The notes beneath the pieces are model-generated. The model saw only the letters and a list, made by a program, of their open reading frames with translations, was not told the DNA's origin and made no database searches. A stretch of 64,000 nt of DNA from Echinococcus granulosus (taxonomy: Eukaryota; Platyhelminthes; Cestoda; Cyclophyllidea; Taeniidae), in the NCBI RefSeq assembly GCF_000524195.1, contig NW_020170481.1:130462-194461 (forward strand), read 5' to 3'. The position numbers and the translations under genes were made by a program. The first letter of the stretch is position 1. Each line of letters begins with the position of its first letter. Shown piece after piece: positions 62,549 to 64,000 of this stretch.

Positions 62549-64000
62549 CTAGGCCTGCATCACCTCGCCCGTGTACCAGTACACCGCGTAGGGCAAAACT
62601 CGGTCACGTATGTAGACGCAGATGTCGTAGTCTTCCATCATTTGCTAAAAGCACCAGTGAAAATATTATTGTAACACTTCGTCCTCATTTTTTGGCTATG
62701 TTTTACTCACCACGTATTCCGGTGTATCCAGCGCGTCTACAAGTCAGTAAAGTAGGATCAGAAAGGCGACAATTGCCTCAATTACGCGTAGAAGTAGCAC
62801 AATTGCTCACCTGGTTGGAGGTCTCGAAAGAGATTGAAAAAGGAGTCTTTTGGTGGAACAGCCACATCACCAGTTGGCTCATGTGAGCTAGTCCAATCGA
62901 TCTGTGACCTTGATGGAGGTGAAAAAAAAGGAAGGAGGGAACTGACCAATTAAATTCCAGGGAAGTGGAAATTGGGCCTAGCAGTGTCCTTGTGTTTGTA
63001 GGCAAAATTAGCAATTTTGAGAACGATGTCAGTAGGACGTGTGTCAACCAAGGGAGAAGATGCACGCAAAAAATAGAACGTTAAAAAAAAACTTTTAACG
63101 GAACAAAAGTGAGCCAATTGCTAGCCTCATACGCCTTGGTGGAGGTGACTTTGGTTGGACCGAATTCATTGAGATCTTCACATTGGTCAATAAATTTTAA
63201 TGAAAACTGCTTCATCAAGACAATGTCCTTAAAAAAGGGATTCTGTTTGAACATAAATACCAGTCGAAAGCCCTGTAAAATAAAAGAAAAAATAATTTAC
63301 TACTGTCCGATCATTGGCTGAGGAGAGAGGTAATCAAAGCCAAACTCAGTTTTAATTAGTAAACAAATTTATTGGCAATTTTTTCTCATTTTTAAAAAGA
63401 TATTTTCACAGATTAGGAGGATAATATTCATCATGAAGCTATGCGATAACAGTGAATGGGATTGAAACGGTAGTGTCTTTAAATCCCAACCCATAACTGG
63501 ACGAAGCGACAGAAATGCATCCAAATTTCTTCGATGTTTCATTTGGTTAAAATATTTTGTTTATAGAGACCATAATTTCAGCTTCCAAACTACCTATTTC
63601 ATTTTCTGCGTCTATGGCTATAATGCAGTGCTGACTAGCATCTGGCAAAATGTCATCAGAGAAAAAAAGGGAGGATGAGGTGAGGTGAGACGATATCTCT
63701 CCCCTATCTCCGACCTAATCTCAATGGCAAGGTTTTCTAATGGAATAAAACCCTCAATGCTAATGTAAGCTGTCTTTTGTTCACGACTGCTTTAATCACC
63801 TTCTTGAAGAGCCCAAGCCGTTTTAATTTCACAGCCTGTAGAGAGATCAAGGCTTTAACTACGTCATTACTTTCCCCCTCATACCCAAGGTTTCTGGCAC
63901 GCGAGATTGAACATGTGACAACCTACCGGACTGGAGAGTTTCTTAGAGAAGGAGTATCGTATACCCTCAAGGTACTGCAAAATTTCCATGTCCATCTCTG
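62549..64000 (-). CDS. NAP1-like histone chaperone, C-terminal part (runs off the window)
   Basis: Exons in transcript order are 64000-63927 (incomplete at the window edge), 63272-63133, 62908-62811, 62736-62711 and 62644-62549. All four junctions agree in phase. Visible NAP-fold blocks are DMEILQYLEGIRYSF, GFRLVFMFKQNPFFKDIVLM, SQIDWTSSH, PPKDSFFNLFRDLQP and YDICVYIRDRVLPYAVYWYT. They align in order with LKHLKDI, FVLEFHF, CQIDWKKG, SFFNFF and RERIIPRSVLYFTGE of human NAP1L1. NAP1 proteins bind H2A-H2B and H3-H4 and shuttle histones to chromatin. The stop follows TGEVMQA, so the long acidic C-terminal tail of most NAP1 proteins is missing. One exon is 26 nt. The acceptor before the SQIDW exon is AAG instead of CAG or TAG. 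A SET/TSPYL relative is less likely given the RDRVLP-YTGE ending. Confidence 0.82.

Overview
This is a eukaryotic nuclear window, most likely from a parasitic flatworm and probably a cestode. That placement is an inference. It rests on many very short GT-AG introns (about 31-41 nt, with CTAAC/TTAAC-like branch motifs and pyrimidine tracts) mixed with kilobase introns, on metazoan-only families (SPOP, a FERM protein, CCDC162, a LEM-domain protein), and on large A/T-rich gaps between genes. No bacterial, CRISPR, rRNA or convincing tRNA signal was seen. One 100-N assembly gap lies at 31153-31252.

Layout. At 3.65-3.83 kb on the minus strand is the first exon of a RING-finger (TRIM/NHL-like) E3 whose remainder was not found. 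At 5.37-5.88 kb on the plus strand is a weak two-exon candidate. At 6.74-7.24 kb on the minus strand is a tiny four-exon LEM-domain, tail-anchored protein that can only be seen by splicing. At 8.3-23.9 kb on the plus strand is a gene of about 44 exons coding for a protein of roughly 2,000 residues that resembles CCDC162 (DUF4549, then long coiled coils). At 24.76-25.74 kb on the minus strand is ARL1, fully reconstructed at 180 aa. At 27.6-31.8 kb on the minus strand is cytoplasmic tryptophanyl-tRNA synthetase, fully reconstructed at 412 aa without a WHEP domain. At 32.9-42.3 kb on the minus strand is a FERM-domain protein of the FRMD6/Willin/Expanded type, including a 36-nt microexon. A sparse stretch of about 5 kb follows. 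At 47.5-55.1 kb on the plus strand is a SPOP homologue (MATH-BTB adaptor of CUL3 ubiquitin ligases), reconstructed in seven exons at 699 aa; human SPOP is 374 aa. From 55.1 to 62.5 kb nothing could be named, although one exon-like piece with a strong donor is present. At 62.55-64.0 kb on the minus strand is the C-terminal part of a NAP1-like histone chaperone that runs off the window.

The neighbours form no operon-like pathway; they are ordinary housekeeping and signalling genes. The most unusual object is the SPOP homologue. A Ser/Pro/Thr- and acidic-rich segment of about 270 residues is inserted inside the BTB domain, between its first and second beta strands, while the MATH substrate pocket and the rest of BTB are well conserved. 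The inserted segment itself contains sequences resembling the SPOP-binding consensus. Other points of interest are the 132-aa LEM protein, the NAP1 protein lacking the usual acidic tail, an in-frame insertion in the TrpRS catalytic domain, and the very short introns.
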